Program-made: the position numbers and the translations under genes
The notes under the pieces: generated by a model
Databases searched by the model: none
What the model was told of the DNA's origin: nothing
Seen by the model: only the letters and a program-made list of their open reading frames with translations
NCBI GenBank assembly: GCA_036365145.1
Contig: JAEOAD010000015.1
Location: forward strand, 39,199,501 to 39,263,500
Source: Orientallactaga sibirica
Taxonomy: Eukaryota > Chordata > Mammalia > Rodentia > Dipodidae
Direction of reading: 5' to 3'
Length of the DNA: 64,000 nucleotides
In this document: in pieces, positions 43,369 through 53,801 of the stretch
How the letters are laid out: every line of letters starts with the position of its first letter
How positions within the stretch are numbered: the first letter of the stretch is position 1

Positions 43369-43789
43369 AATACATTAATTTTTGCCTTTAGTGTGGCAAA
43401 AATATATGTACACCAAAAAATAGTTTAAAATAATGTCTTTTAAAATGTCTTTATGGTTGTTATCAGTAAATGGCTGATTTGTGTACCTATTGTATATGCC
43501 TGTATATCTAGAGTCGTCTTGAAGTTTCTTGGGTGAAAAGAAGTCATGTGTAGAAAAAGTGTAAGCCCTGCTCTAGACCACGACATCTGTGTCAGCTTGT
43601 CAGAGCAGCATAGGAAGCTGATCCAGCTGAGCGACTCCTTCACACCTCAAGTTCAGGTAAGAACACTTAGCCTTACACCTAAGGCAGAGAAAGGGCTCCA
43701 GTAGCTGCAGGGTCCCCATTGTTGCCACCACACCCCTGACCTCTTCACACTCCCTGACAACTTGGCCCTTCTTGCCTGTTTCCATGTCT

Positions 43790-43908
43790 GCTCATCCCTC
43801 CAGACTGAGAGCAGTTTGAGGGCAGCACAGAGCAGCGCATTAATCTTAGTGTTTCTGGTTCCTCCACTTAACAAGTGCTCAATAACGGTTGATGAATGAA
43901 TGATGAAT
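43790..43908 (+). mobile_element. L2 LINE 3' end
   Basis: GAGAGCAGTTTGAGGGCAGC, TTAATCTTAGTGTTTCTGG, AACAAGTGCTCAATAACGGT, TGATGAATGAATGATGAATG: the standard L2 terminus. Confidence 0.75.
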
Positions 43909-44005
43909 GCTGGTCTTTTTTTGCATACAACATGGCTTTAATCAATACAGTGAGTACAGTAGAATCCAGGAGATAGAATAACTTAGAGTAACAAAACTAG
44001 AGCTT

Positions 44006-44218
44006 GGGCTGGAGAGATGGCTCAGCAGTTAAGGCACTTGCCTGCAAAGCCTAACGACCTGAATTCAATTCCCCAGTACCCATGTAAAGCCAGATGTGCA
44101 GAGAAGGCACACATCTGGAGTCTACTGGAAGTGCCTGGGGACACTGGCGCACCCATTCTCTCTGTCTCTGTTCTATCTCTCTCTGCTTGCAAATAAATAA
44201 ACAAAAATATTTAAAAAA
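44006..44218 (+). mobile_element. DIP-like SINE with target duplication
   Basis: GGGCTGGAGAGATGGCTCAG to GCTTGCAAATAAATAAACAA and A-tail. AAAACTAGAGCTT (43993-44005) recurs as AAAACTAGAACTT just after the tail (44220-44232). Confidence 0.94.
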
Positions 44219-44394
44219 AAAAACTAGAACTTATCAGAGAAAATCTTTAGAGAGCAGACCCCAAAAGAGAGCCTTGGAACTGGTTGGGTCATGCAGGGCA
44301 GACAGGTGGATATCTTTCCTGTTGGTACTGGAAACTTCCTTGCTGACACAGTGGGAGGCTAAGACTTCTGGACTGGGGCCAGAGATGGTTTTCT

Positions 44395-44403
44395 TTTTTT
44401 ATT

Positions 44404-44446
<43 letters not shown>

Positions 44447-44657
44447 TTTGAGAGAGTGGGAGAGGGAAAGAGGCAGAGAGAGAAAAAGAGAGGGAGGGAG
44501 GGAGAGAATGGGCATGCCGGGGCCTCCAGCCACTGCAAATGAACTCCAGACGCATGCTCCATCTTGTATATCTGGCTTATGTGGGTCTTGGGGAATTAAA
44601 CCAAAGTCCTTTGGCTTTGCAGGAAAACGCCTTAACTACTAAGCCATCTCTCCAGCC
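44395..44657 (-). mobile_element. DIP-like SINE with perfect target duplication
   Basis: (TTTA)n, then GAGAATGGGCATGCCGGGGC, to AGCCATCTCTCCAGCC. CCAGAGATGGTTTTCT is repeated exactly at 44379-44394 and 44658-44673. The 182-codon + frame at 44094-44642 is made of this SINE, its neighbour and the stretch between them. Confidence 0.96.
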
Positions 44658-44869
44658 CCAGAGATGGTTTTCTACCTCTGGGTGCAGGTCTTCTCATATG
44701 CCTGCTGCCTGCTGTCAGAGGCAGTCCTGCAAAGGTAGAACATGAGGCTGGCAGTTCCAGGTCTGGACCATGGTGCAGATGAAGTACACAGATGCCAGCC
44801 ACCAGCCAGACCATGTGCCAAACACCATACACCTTTATTTCATGCCTGTGTCTATTACTGTTTATGTTT

Positions 44870-44990
44870 GCCAAGGAATAAACTGAAACCCAGATAGGTG
44901 GTACAATTTGTCCAAAGTCACACAGTTCATCAGTAGTGGGCTAAGATTCAAACCCCCACCTGTTTTCCCTGAGAACCCAGTCTTGCGTAA
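44870..44990 (-). mobile_element. MIR fragment
   Basis: AACTGAAACCCAGATAGGTG, TTTGTCCAAAGTCACACAGT, AGATTCAAACCCCCACCTG. Confidence 0.7.
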
Positions 44991-45224
44991 ACTCACCACA
45001 ACTGACTGACACTGCCTGTCACACTACTGCCCAGATTGTTGTCATCTCTCCTATAGAACCAGGGTGGGACATCAGAACAAGTCAGGCAGCCTGGAGTATG
45101 TGTCTTGTCCCTCTAGATTCATTCAATAAATACTTCTGGAGTCTTTTCTAGATCAGAACTTGCCCAGCAGGGAGACAACCCTGAGCAACTGCAATATAAA
45201 GATGGGATGTGGAGGCCTGTCAGG

Positions 45225-45413
45225 GGCTGGAGAGATGGCTTAGTGGTTAAGGCACTTGCCTGTAAAGCCTAAGGACCCAGTTTCAACTCCCTAGAGCCCA
45301 TATAAGCCAGACACACAAAGCAATGCATGCACACAAGGTCACACATGTTCACAGGTGGCTCATGCATCTGTAGTTTGTTTGCAGTGGCTGGAGGCCCTGG
45401 CATGCCAGTTCTT

Positions 45414-45472
<59 letters not shown>

Positions 45473-45486
45473 CATTTTAAAAAACT
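45225..45486 (+). mobile_element. DIP-like SINE with internal insertion
   Basis: GGGCTGGAGAGATGGCTTAG head; an extra CA-rich piece (CACAAGGTCACACATGTTCA) in the body; the CT region is replaced by a (TATC)n microsatellite. Confidence 0.88.
45414..45473. repeat. (TATC)n microsatellite
   Basis: About 15 perfect tetranucleotide units, grown within a SINE; likely polymorphic. Confidence 0.97.
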
Positions 45487-45496
45487 ACTGCTTTCA

Positions 45497-45692
45497 GGCT
45501 GGAGAGATGGCTCAGCAGTTAAAGCACTAGCCTGCAAAGCCTAAGGATCCAAGTTTAATTCCCCAGGACCCACGTAGAGCCAGACGCACAAGGTGGCACA
45601 TGCATCTGGAGTTTGTTTGCAACAGCTAGAAGCCCTGGCATGCCCCATTCTCTCCCTCTCTCCTTGCAAATAAATAAATAAAATTTAAAAAT
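45497..45692 (+). mobile_element. DIP-like SINE
   Basis: AGGCTGGAGAGATGGCTCAG to CCTTGCAAATAAATAAATAA. Directly follows the previous SINE. Confidence 0.93.
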
Positions 45693-46029
45693 TTTACTGC
45701 TCTGTTGATGATAGTCAAACACATGGAGATGGCCAGGCAAGGAGACCTTTTGGAAACCAGAATTTCAAGCTAAACAATATGCAAAGGTTCAGAGTTGTAA
45801 GAACCAAATACATCTGGGAAAACGTAGGTCACTTGAGGTGGCATAGTGGATCAGAAAGGGACAAGCTAGAGGATAAGCAAGGCCCAGGCTCACACCTGAG
45901 AACAAGGGAACAGTATGTAACGGGTTTAATCAAGGGAAGGAGTTGATCAAATTTTACCTTTCTAAAATAGCACCTATCTTGTACCCAGAATTTACGTCTC
46001 AACCAGTCTTCTAACCACACTACGTGGAC

Positions 46030-46185
46030 TAATTCACCCTCACTACAGCATCATTACTGTCGTACAACACCCTTCATTTACAGTTATGGAAGCTGGAGCC
46101 CAGAAAGGTTGACTATCATGCCCAAGGTCACACAGCTAATATGTGGCATAAGTGAGATTTGAACCCAGATTTTCTGGCTCCAGAG
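46030..46185 (-). mobile_element. MIR SINE
   Basis: CATTTACAGTTATGGAAGCT, GCCCAAGGTCACACAGCTAA, GTGAGATTTGAACCCAGATT, TCTGGCTCCAGAGTTCA: among the clearest MIRs here. Confidence 0.85.
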
Positions 46186-46429
46186 TTCAATGGCTCACCC
46201 TGGTTGAATTCTTCTGGAAGTCAGGGTTTGGGCATGTCTGAGGAAGACCCAGCACACAATCAAGGGGCAGGAGCACAATACTGCTGTCCAAGCTCTTCTG
46301 GGCCCAAGGTCAAGTACATGCTGCCCTGCTTCCCTTGGACTTGAGCCCTCAGTCCCTGAAGCTTTAGCAACCCCCTGCTCTGCACCCACCCGCCCACAGT
46401 GCTGTGAGCTTTGGGGCACTGCCTTATCA

Positions 46430-46560
46430 GCTTCCCAGATTTCTGTGGGGTTTCTCCCAGCTCAGATTTTCTGGAAGGCCTTTCCGCTTTGCTGCTGATC
46501 CTATCTCCCGCGTGTTTCCCATTAGCAAAGCGATTAGCACTCATCCATTTGCATAAGCAC
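46430..46560. other. Conserved-looking non-coding block
   Basis: Unique: CTTTGCTGCTGATCCTATCT, CCCATTAGCAAAGCGATTAG (46518-46537) and CATCCATTTGCATAAGCACA with an octamer ATTTGCAT at 46546-46553. Enhancer-like by texture only. Confidence 0.35.
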
Positions 46561-46639
46561 AGGGGCCCCCCCACACTCCTAGCTGAGGCCTAGGCCTAGC
46601 TGAAGAGAGTCTGCAAAGCTCTCCTAAATGCCTTCTGGG

Positions 46640-46750
46640 GCAACGTGGGGTGCCTCCGTTTCCTCATCTTGAAAATGAGGATGACAATAGCATGTACTCC
46701 CCAGAGCTACAGTGAGAGTCACATGAAGTGACTTACAAGCAAAATGTAAT
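46640..46750 (+). mobile_element. MIR fragment
   Basis: CTCCGTTTCCTCATCTTGAA, GAGGATGACAATAGCATGTA, AGAGTCACATGAAGTGAC. Confidence 0.7.
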
Positions 46751-46879
46751 CAGTAAAGAATCATGCATAGGGTGTTAATATGCCATCCAACCCAACATCC
46801 AGCCAAAGAGAGGTGGCCATGCCCATCCTTCAAGAGATTAATGTGTTTTTTGGAAAATAAAAAAATAAAATTATATATC

Positions 46880-47110
46880 TGGGGCCAGAGAGATGGCTCA
46901 GTGGTTAAAGCACTTGCTTGCCTGTGACCTAGGTTTGATTCCCCAGTACCCATGTAAAAGCCAGATGCAAAAGGTGGCACATACATCTGGAGTTCCTTTG
47001 CAGTGGTTAGAGGTCCTGGTATGTCCATTCACACACACTGTCTCTCTCTCTCTCTCTTTCTTTCTCTCTCTCTCTTTCTCTCTCAAATAAATAAATATAA
47101 ATAAATAAAA
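46880..47110 (+). mobile_element. DIP-like SINE
   Basis: GGGGCCAGAGAGATGGCTCA to TCTCTCAAATAAATAAATAT, with a small deletion in the anticodon-side region (CTTGCTTGCCTGTGACC). Confidence 0.92.
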
Positions 47111-47168
47111 TATTTTTAAAATTACATATATGTACAGTATACAGGTGATGTTTTAAAAATATTTACCA

Positions 47169-47324
47169 CTAGCCGGGCATGGTGGCGCACGCCTTTAATC
47201 CCAGCACTCGGGAGGCAGAGGTAGGAGGATCGCCGAGAGTTCAAGGCCACCCTGAGAATACATAGTTAATTCCAGGTCAGCCTGGACCAGAGTGAGACCC
47301 TACCTCGCAAAACAAAAAAAAAAA
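47169..47324 (+). mobile_element. B1 SINE with target duplication
   Basis: AGCCGGGCATGGTGGCGCAC to CTACCTCGCAAAAC. CpG-rich, so relatively young. ATTTACCAC at 47161-47169 and 47325-47333. Confidence 0.95.
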
Positions 47325-47339
47325 ATTTACCACAACCAA

Positions 47340-47715
47340 GCTAATTAATAAATTCATGTCTCACCTAATTACCCATGAGAAGGTGTAAAATCTTGTTATA
47401 AACTTCAAGTTTATACTATGATGTTATTGGTGAGTCACCATGCTGTGCTCAGCTCATTCTCAGAACCTGCTCATGCTGTACCCCTGAAACTCCATACCCT
47501 CTGCCAGACATCTCCCTCCAGCCTCAGGTCACCCCCTCTCTACTGTCTGCTTCCAAGTTCAACTTTCCTGGATTCCACACATAAAGAAAGTCATATAGTG
47601 TTTATCTTTCTGTCTGGCTTGTTTCATTCAACATGATGTCTTCCAAGTTTACCCACGCTGTCATAAATGGCAACATTTTCTGTCTTTTTGAAGGATTGAA
47701 GGATGAAGGGTACTC

Positions 47716-47747
<32 letters not shown>

Positions 47748-47960
47748 CTTTCACATTTCTGATTCATTCATCTGCAAGCCAGCACTTGTGTTGTTTCTAG
47801 ATCTTGGCTATTTGTGAAATGCTGCACTACGCCATTTCCTCTAACTGCACGCTGGACACTGGGATTGCTGGGTGTTCTGCAGCACTAAGGAGGAAGCTTG
47901 AATTCCTTGTCCAGCAGGCCTCAAGAATCACTGGTTCCAGCACAGTGAACCCAAGTTTTT
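47340..47960. other. Unique sequence with a (TG)n microsatellite
   Basis: (TG)n at 47719-47747. No gene recognised in the rest. Confidence 0.5.
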
Positions 47961-48260
47961 GTGATGCTTTATGATGTTATCTCATCAAATTCTCACAGCT
48001 TCGCCAGGCGCATGAGGCACCTTGTGCATCTGGCCTACATGGGTCCTGAGGAATCAAACCTGGGTCCTTTGGCTTTGCAGGCAAGCACGTTAACCACTAA
48101 GCCATCTCTGCTGCCTTCTCACAGCTTCTCTGTGAGGAAAGAATTGTTGTACCCATTTTATAGTCAGACAAACTGAGATGTGGAGATGTGAGGTCACTTA
48201 AGCAAAGTCACAGGTCCCTGGACTATACAAACTGGCTATACAAGCCTGTCTGGATTTCTT
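47960..48260 (-). mobile_element. MIR SINE split by a tailless SINE copy
   Basis: ATGTTATCTCATCAAATTCT before the insertion; CCCATTTTATAGTCAGACAA and ACTTAAGCAAAGTCACAGGT after it. Confidence 0.65.
48003..48115 (-). mobile_element. Tailless DIP-like SINE head with perfect target duplication
   Basis: Only the tRNA-derived 5' part is present: it starts (antisense) at GCCAGGCGCATGAGGCACCT and ends GCCATCTCTGCTGCC. No CT region or A-tail. TTCTCACAGCTTC is repeated exactly at 47990-48002 and 48116-48128. Confidence 0.9.
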
Positions 48261-48424
48261 AGGCCTGCTATCTCCATATAAAGCCCACCTCAGACCCGGG
48301 TGACTTTGGAAGTGGTGGGAAGACAGCTAGACCTGCACCAATCCTGACCTCCAAAATACACAAGACAGGCTGGCAGGAAGTACTCTTTTGCACAGTAACA
48401 CAAGCAAAAGCCAGCATTTCTTCA

Positions 48425-48540
48425 ACTCATGATAAGTGCCAGTATTCTCAATAACCCTACAAGGTTAGTTACATGCCTGAGGTCATGCAGCTAGGAAGTA
48501 AATGGCAGAGCCAGGACTTGACCAGACCTCATGCCTTTCA
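48425..48540 (-). mobile_element. MIR fragment
   Basis: AACCCTACAAGGTTAGTTAC, GCCTGAGGTCATGCAGCTAG, GGCAGAGCCAGGACTTGACC. Confidence 0.65.
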
Positions 48541-48544
48541 CCTC

Positions 48545-49430
48545 CGCACACAGAACTGAGGATGCTCAGGGGTGAAGCATTCCTCTTCCTTCCTCACCTC
48601 CACACACATGAACACACTACCTCTGTGCTCTCAGTGATCAAGCCACTGTATCCCTCTAGCACCATCTGCTTTACCACACCCAGGAGGCCCCTGGATGAGG
48701 ATGCCTGGGGTGAAGTGCATGCCATGGGTTCCAAGGAATCAGGTTCCCAAGGCCCCTCTGTGGAAGGAACTAGTCAGTCCCCAGCACATAGAGGGTGGGT
48801 AGCCTCAGGGTGGTCTCCTATCAGGGCTTGCTGCTATTTAAATACTACCGGCCTCAGATCATGCTCAGATAGGAAGGTTTGCTGCTGTTTTCCTGAGCCC
48901 TCAACTAGGCCATCTGTTACCCTTTAGAAAGGCCTCAGTGGTCCTGGCTGAATTGCTAGAAGTCTATAGAGGAACACGTGTAGGACCTGCCCCACCACCC
49001 ACAGGCACAGACTCCAGAAAAGCTCTGTGTCTCAGTGTCCTCCATTCCAACAGATGCCAGGTGTCTTAGCATGGCTCCACATGTCCAGAGAAAGACAACC
49101 TGAGGGAGACACCCAGCACAGCCTGGCAGGTTCCAGAGATGCACTGCACAGCCACTGCCATCCACACCCAGCATCCCATCCATCCAGACTCCCCAACAGA
49201 ACTGACACTGGACTGAGAAAGCCAGCTGGAGGTCGGGTGAGAAAGGAGCAAAAGAAACTGTTCTCAGGTGTGAACACAACAGCTTGCGGGGAAAATAGGC
49301 TCCAAACAGCTGACCAGAGGCCTGGCCTCCTTCATCTTATCCATTTGTTCCTTGGATAATGGCCTGCTGGATAAAGAAGCCAAAAAACTGTACTCAACAC
49401 AAGGCCAGAGCTCGGCGCATGAGTCCCATC
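48545..49430. other. Unique sequence, nothing recognised
   Basis: Several overlapping frames up to 141 codons (48502-48927, +) on both strands, none recognisable; typical of GC-balanced non-coding DNA. Confidence 0.35.
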
Positions 49431-49919
49431 CTTGGCTCCCTATGTGACCTTGGAGAGGGACTTCACTTCCAGACTCACTCAAATGAGCATTTGGCTCTGT
49501 ACCTACCTAGAACTCACCATATAGAGTTCAAGGGCTATGGTCCAACAAGACTGTGATCCTATCAGCTCTTGGAGAAGCACTCACTAGAGAGCAGACAGCA
49601 GCATAAAAGATGTTTCCATCCTCCCCACCCCGGCCCCTGCCCATGTCTCACTCTGCTTGCCCTCATCTGGTCCCTTCAGAGAAACAGCAAAGAGGCCCAA
49701 TTCTGGGATAGGCTTAGAGGGGATTCCCAGGGCATCCTGAATCTGCCAGAGGGAGGTAGATCTGTTGCCTGGAAGCTCCTATTCCTCAGGCCAAGCAATT
49801 GTCCTCTTAATCAAAGACATACCCTGGACTATGACTGTGGAGAGAGCCAGTGGGGATTGACTCACAGATACTTTGGACCACGGGCCGGGCTGTGCTAAGG
49901 AACCTGCTCTCTGGCTCAG

Positions 49920-50070
49920 AGGAGAAAATGAACATTTTTATGGAAATGACTCAAGCTTCCCCACACCCCCTTAGGAAAAGCAATCTTTTCAAATTTCTTT
50001 TAATTATTTTGGATAAACACAACAGTTTAGCCAAGTTAGAGATTTTGCTTTGGAGTCCAAACCATTAAGT
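49920..50070. other. AT-rich conserved-looking block
   Basis: Unique: GAACATTTTTATGGAAATGA, TTCTTTTAATTATTTTGGAT, AAACACAACAGTTTAGCCAA. Flanked by GC-richer DNA. Confidence 0.3.
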
Positions 50071-50079
50071 CAAGCCTCA

Positions 50080-50715
50080 TCCCGCTCACGGTCTCTGGGC
50101 TTCCCTCCTCTGTAGGGTACGGGCTATAAGGCAGTAGGGCATAAAGGAGCAGAATTCCTCAGTAATGTTGCAGTTCACATAACCAGAAGCCCTGAGATGT
50201 CCCCGGAAATGGTGGATCAAGATGGGCAGAGACCACCCTTAAGACACACTTGTTCTGCCATACTCTGCTTCAGTCCATAGTGTCCTGCCCAGTCCAGATC
50301 TCCATCTCCAGAGTAAGGCCTCAAGCGTCCGCCTGGGAGACCCCCTCAACACGTTGTATGGGGTGCTCTGTGTACTTCCATAGGCTTCCTCACTCGTCCA
50401 CAGTCACCCAACCAGAAGCCTTGCTCCTCCCCTCCCTTCCACCTCATCCCCTATCAGCCCTAAAATCATAACCATTCAAACTCCAGTGAGTTCCAAGTTC
50501 ATCCATGACCTCCTTTCCACAGTGTAGCCCTAGGCCAAATAAGACCCAGCCCTCCCCACATGGGGCACTACAGTCCCTCTTCCCAGACAAGTGAAGGGAT
50601 CTGGTATAAAGCCCACCAGTGCCTCTCCACCAGCCTAGGGGAATGGGATGAAGGAGAATCTGCACTTCGACAGCATCTATGAACCAGCACCTCTCCTGAC
50701 ACATGTCTTATATGC
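50080..50715. other. Unique sequence, nothing recognised
   Basis: No supported gene or repeat. Confidence 0.35.
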
Positions 50716-50835
50716 ATGATGCTCTTTGCAGCTCCCCCATTCCATACTGCACCCACATGCCCTTCCCTCAGCCAGGAATGATATTCACCCATGCTTCTCA
50801 AGGTTTAGCTTTACCTCTTTTGAGACATCATCACC

Positions 50836-51188
50836 AGGGACTAAAGAGATGGCTTATCAGTAAAGTGCTCACTACACCAGCACGAGGATCTGAGTTTGGA
50901 TGCCCAGTTCCCATGCAAAATCCCAGCACGATGGCATGGGCTATAAGTCAAACACTGAGGAGGCAGGGATAGGAGGATCCTCAAGACTTGCTCTCTAGTT
51001 TGTCTAGCCAAATGCGTGAGCTCTGAGTTTACTGATAGACCCTGTCTCAAAAAAAATAAGGTAGAGGGAGATTGAGGAAGATAATGGTCTCTGGTATACA
51101 TGCACTCTACCCACACTTGCACATACATGTGTTTCCACATGCATGCAAACACATATACATATGCATGCCATACACACATATGCATGCA
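50836..51188 (+). mobile_element. B4-type composite SINE
   Basis: ID-like head (GACTAAAGAGATGGCTTATC), B1-like middle (GAGGAGGCAGGGATAGGAGG, GATAGACCCTGTCTCAAAAA), CA/ATGC-rich end (ACATGCATGCAAACACATAT). Inserted in L2-like sequence (50720-50835). Confidence 0.7.
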
Positions 51189-51339
51189 AAGAAAAGAAAC
51201 CACCCCAAAGCCCTGGTGGAACATAACCTACCCACTCCAGTGGAGTTCAGAGTGATGCTCTCGGGGCAGGTGGTCTTACCTTCATCTCATCACTGTGCTT
51301 GGCAACAGCCTGCCATATACTACACACTCAGACAAAGTT

Positions 51340-51395
51340 ATTTAAGTCCAGCATGGGGACAACCTGAGCAACTTAGTGAGACCCTGTTCTGGAAG
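51340..51395 (+). mobile_element. B1-like 3' fragment
   Basis: GTCCAGCATGGGGACAACCT, GAGCAACTTAGTGAGACCCT. Only the last third of a B1-type element. Confidence 0.45.
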
Positions 51396-51672
51396 GGAAT
51401 GGAAGGAGGAGAGTAGGGAAAGGCCGGTTAAGCCAATGAACATTTTCAGGACAGAAAAAGGAAAGGATGAAGCAGTGACTATGTATGTTGGGTCCAGAAA
51501 TGTCCCACAAGCTCTGTGTGCCTGGCTTTGTGCACGAGTGTCTGTTTCTTCTATTGCTACGTAAAAGGTTTACACAGTAGAATCAAAGAGTGGCGCAGTG
51601 GTATGTATCAAGCACCTAGCACAGCCTTATGCAAGACTAAGGATGTAATCCAAATCGAATGAATGTATGGTT

Positions 51673-51702
51673 GGATGCATGGATGGATGGATGGATGGAC
51701 TA
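51673..51702. repeat. (GGAT)n microsatellite
   Basis: Short GGAT/TGGA run. Confidence 0.9.
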
Positions 51703-52068
51703 GAGCTAACTCTAACTGCCTTCATTACTGAAGTGCCTTCAGTAAGCCACTAACTATCCAAGAGTTACTCATTACTAATCTTTATTGAGTCATGACTAAA
51801 CTCTGCCTCCCTCTGTTCTCTGTCTCTCTTATTCTCCTAGCACTATCGACAGCCTTTCTGTATTGCCTGTATCTCTCCACCCTTGGATGGCCAGTGCTTT
51901 TTATTCTGTTTATGGACAGGGCCATCTCTCCCCACCCAACCACTGTCCACTCACCTGCCAGCCCCACACAGCTGGATTTCTTTGGCCTTGCTGGGAAGAC
52001 CTAGTTCCTCTTCCAGCCTGAAATGGTCTCTGCTGAGACAGCATGGAGAAAGATTGCTGCCATCTCTT

Positions 52069-52100
<32 letters not shown>
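52069..52100. repeat. (CA)n microsatellite
   Basis: About 15 CA units. Confidence 0.95.
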
Positions 52101-52101
<1 letters not shown>

Positions 52102-52344
52102 AGCTCCCCTGACCCCATTTTCACAGCAAGACAGCCCCACTACTGAGGACGGGTGCTAGGGCATCCTGGGCCACGTTCACTGCAGAAATAATGGCTGTAG
52201 CTGCTGTCAGGATGATAGGCCTCAGGGGACTTGGGGGAAGGGGTTGAAATGGGTGGAGGAGAGCCTGTTCACTGTGTTCCCAATGACACTAATAAGAGGC
52301 TTGCAAACACCAACCCCTCCCCCTCACCAAGTGAAGCAATCAGG

Positions 52345-52402
52345 AGAATCATGTATGTATTTGCATAATATTTGCATTCAATTTGCTTCTGATTTGCATA
52401 AG
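52345..52402. promoter_or_regulatory. Phased octamer (OCT/POU) motif array
   Basis: ATTTGCAT at 52359-52366, 52370-52377 and 52392-52399, plus the one-base variant ATTTGCTT at 52381-52388. The starts are 11 bp apart every time, so all four lie on about the same face of the helix. The 3-bp spacers differ (AAT, TCA, CTG), which speaks against a recently expanded simple repeat. The octamer is the known binding site of POU-domain factors (OCT1/OCT2/OCT4 and relatives). Function here is inferred. Confidence 0.6.
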
Positions 52403-52504
52403 TCCCCTAGTCTGGACCCATCCTCTTGTGCAATTCTCTGGGTGAATATGTCCTTTCTATTGTACCAAGTGGCAGCCTTGGTCAGAGCCTCTAAAGGCAT
52501 CTCT

Positions 52505-52508
<4 letters not shown>

Positions 52509-52543
<35 letters not shown>

Positions 52544-52685
52544 GTTTTTTGAGGTAGGGTCTCACTCTGGTCCAGGCTGACCTGGAATTAACTATGTAGT
52601 CTCAGGGTGGCCTCGAACTCTCGGTGATCCTCCTACCTCTGCCTCCCGAGTGCTGGGATTAAAGGCGTGTGCCACCACGCCCGGC
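52509..52685 (-). mobile_element. Young B1 SINE with perfect target duplication
   Basis: Uninterrupted run of 36 T (52507-52542), then GGTTTTTTGAGGTAGGGTCT to CCACCACGCCCGGC. AGGCATCTCTTCTT repeated at 52495-52508 and 52686-52699. Retained CpGs and a long pure tail imply recent insertion. Confidence 0.97.
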
Positions 52686-53084
52686 AGGCATCTCTTCTTA
52701 CCTTGCCCCAGTCACCTAGTACATAGACTGGGTAGGGGCTGGATTTCCAAGCCAGACTGGCCAGAGTCCTGCAGAAGGACACACAGATATGACAGAGCTC
52801 AGGGAGAAGGAGATGCAGAGGAGAGGTGCCTGTCAGTCTCTACATGCTCCCGACCCCATTCCCCCAACCATTTCCAACTTTCAACAAAGTCCCAGAACAA
52901 TTAAAAAAGAAGTGGGATACTCCAACTGGGCTAGAGAAATTAAGGAAGATTTTTGGAAGCAAGGCCCTGAGTAGGGCTTTTAAAGAGGAGTGGGATGTGA
53001 CTAGGTAAAATGGGGGCCACAGTGGTAAGGGACAGAGGCCAAGAATTCACAGCAATCTGATTATTTATTTTGCATATTAGATGA

Positions 53085-53290
53085 CAGATATAGAGATGAT
53101 AGATACATAGATTGATAGATAAATAATAGGAAGATAGATGACAAGTGATTAACAAACAATAGGCAGATTTCATTGGCAGATGATAAATGATTGGTAGATA
53201 GAGGATGAATAATAGAGATGATTGATTAAAAGAGAATATGAACAATGGTTAGATAACAGGTTACATAGATGGATAATAGATGATAGACAG
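53085..53290. repeat. Degenerate GATA/GATT-type tetranucleotide tract
   Basis: Interrupted AGATAGAT, ATTGATAGATAAATAAT, GATGATTGAT words over about 200 bp. Confidence 0.8.
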
Positions 53291-53379
53291 CACCTAGATG
53301 GCTGAATGGCTGACTCTGTACCTCATGCCAGAGATGCACTGGTGGGTTAAGTGTGTTCTTTCCAGCTAGTGAGATAGTC

Positions 53380-53700
53380 AAGCAAGCAATTAATTAAAAT
53401 TCAGCATGGAGAGAGCTATGCTAGAGAGATGTGCAAATTGTTGCTGAAGTACAGAGATAGAAACTGTGAATTCATCTGGGAATGGAGATAGGGAAATACA
53501 TGGAAGAGATCATGTCACAAGAGTGACATTTGAATTGAGTGCCCCAAAGAATTAAAAGAAGACCACCACCAGGACAGGATACGAGGAAGAGCATTCCAGG
53601 CAAAAGAAATTATCTGAGACAAGGTATGCAGACAGAGGTGAAATACAAAAGGCCAAGCAAGAGGAGAATCCAGTAAGAGATGCTAAAACAAAAGCAATCA
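53380..53700. mobile_element. Ancient repeat-like segment (unassigned)
   Basis: GAGTGACATTTGAATTGAGT, GAAGAGCATTCCAGGCAAAA, AGACAAGGTATGCAGACAG: same old family wording as near 5.5 kb. Confidence 0.4.
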
Positions 53701-53801
53701 GGCCAGGGAGGCTCCTACTAGATAGACAACTGTGAGGTCTGGAATCCTCTTTTGAGCTAGAAAAAGGATGACAGACACTTTGTAGAAAGTACCTGGCTTC
53801 A

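Larger units (their letters stand above)
40000..43578 (+). mobile_element. hAT-superfamily DNA transposon remnant with target duplication
   Basis: Bounded by CTCTAGAA (40000-40007) and CTCTAGAC (43571-43578), matching the 8-bp nTCTAGAn target preference known for hAT elements. The right end (AAAAAGTGTAAGCCCTG) and left end (CTGTAGTGATAAACTATGG) are compatible with diverged hAT terminal repeats. The + strand inside the right half still encodes a transposase C-terminus. A minisatellite of about 2.1 kb replaces or interrupts the middle. A B1 (42608-42754) and a B4-type SINE (42963-43322) inserted later. Inactive. Confidence 0.7.

Noticed and set aside
44094..44642. 182-codon + strand frame
   Set aside because: Built from two DIP-like SINEs and the sequence between them. 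The (TTTA)n tail reads as a Phe/Ile/Tyr/Leu run.
51673..51702. Start of a larger satellite linking to the GGAT repeats at 54 kb
   Set aside because: Only a short run, separated by more than 2 kb of unrelated sequence.
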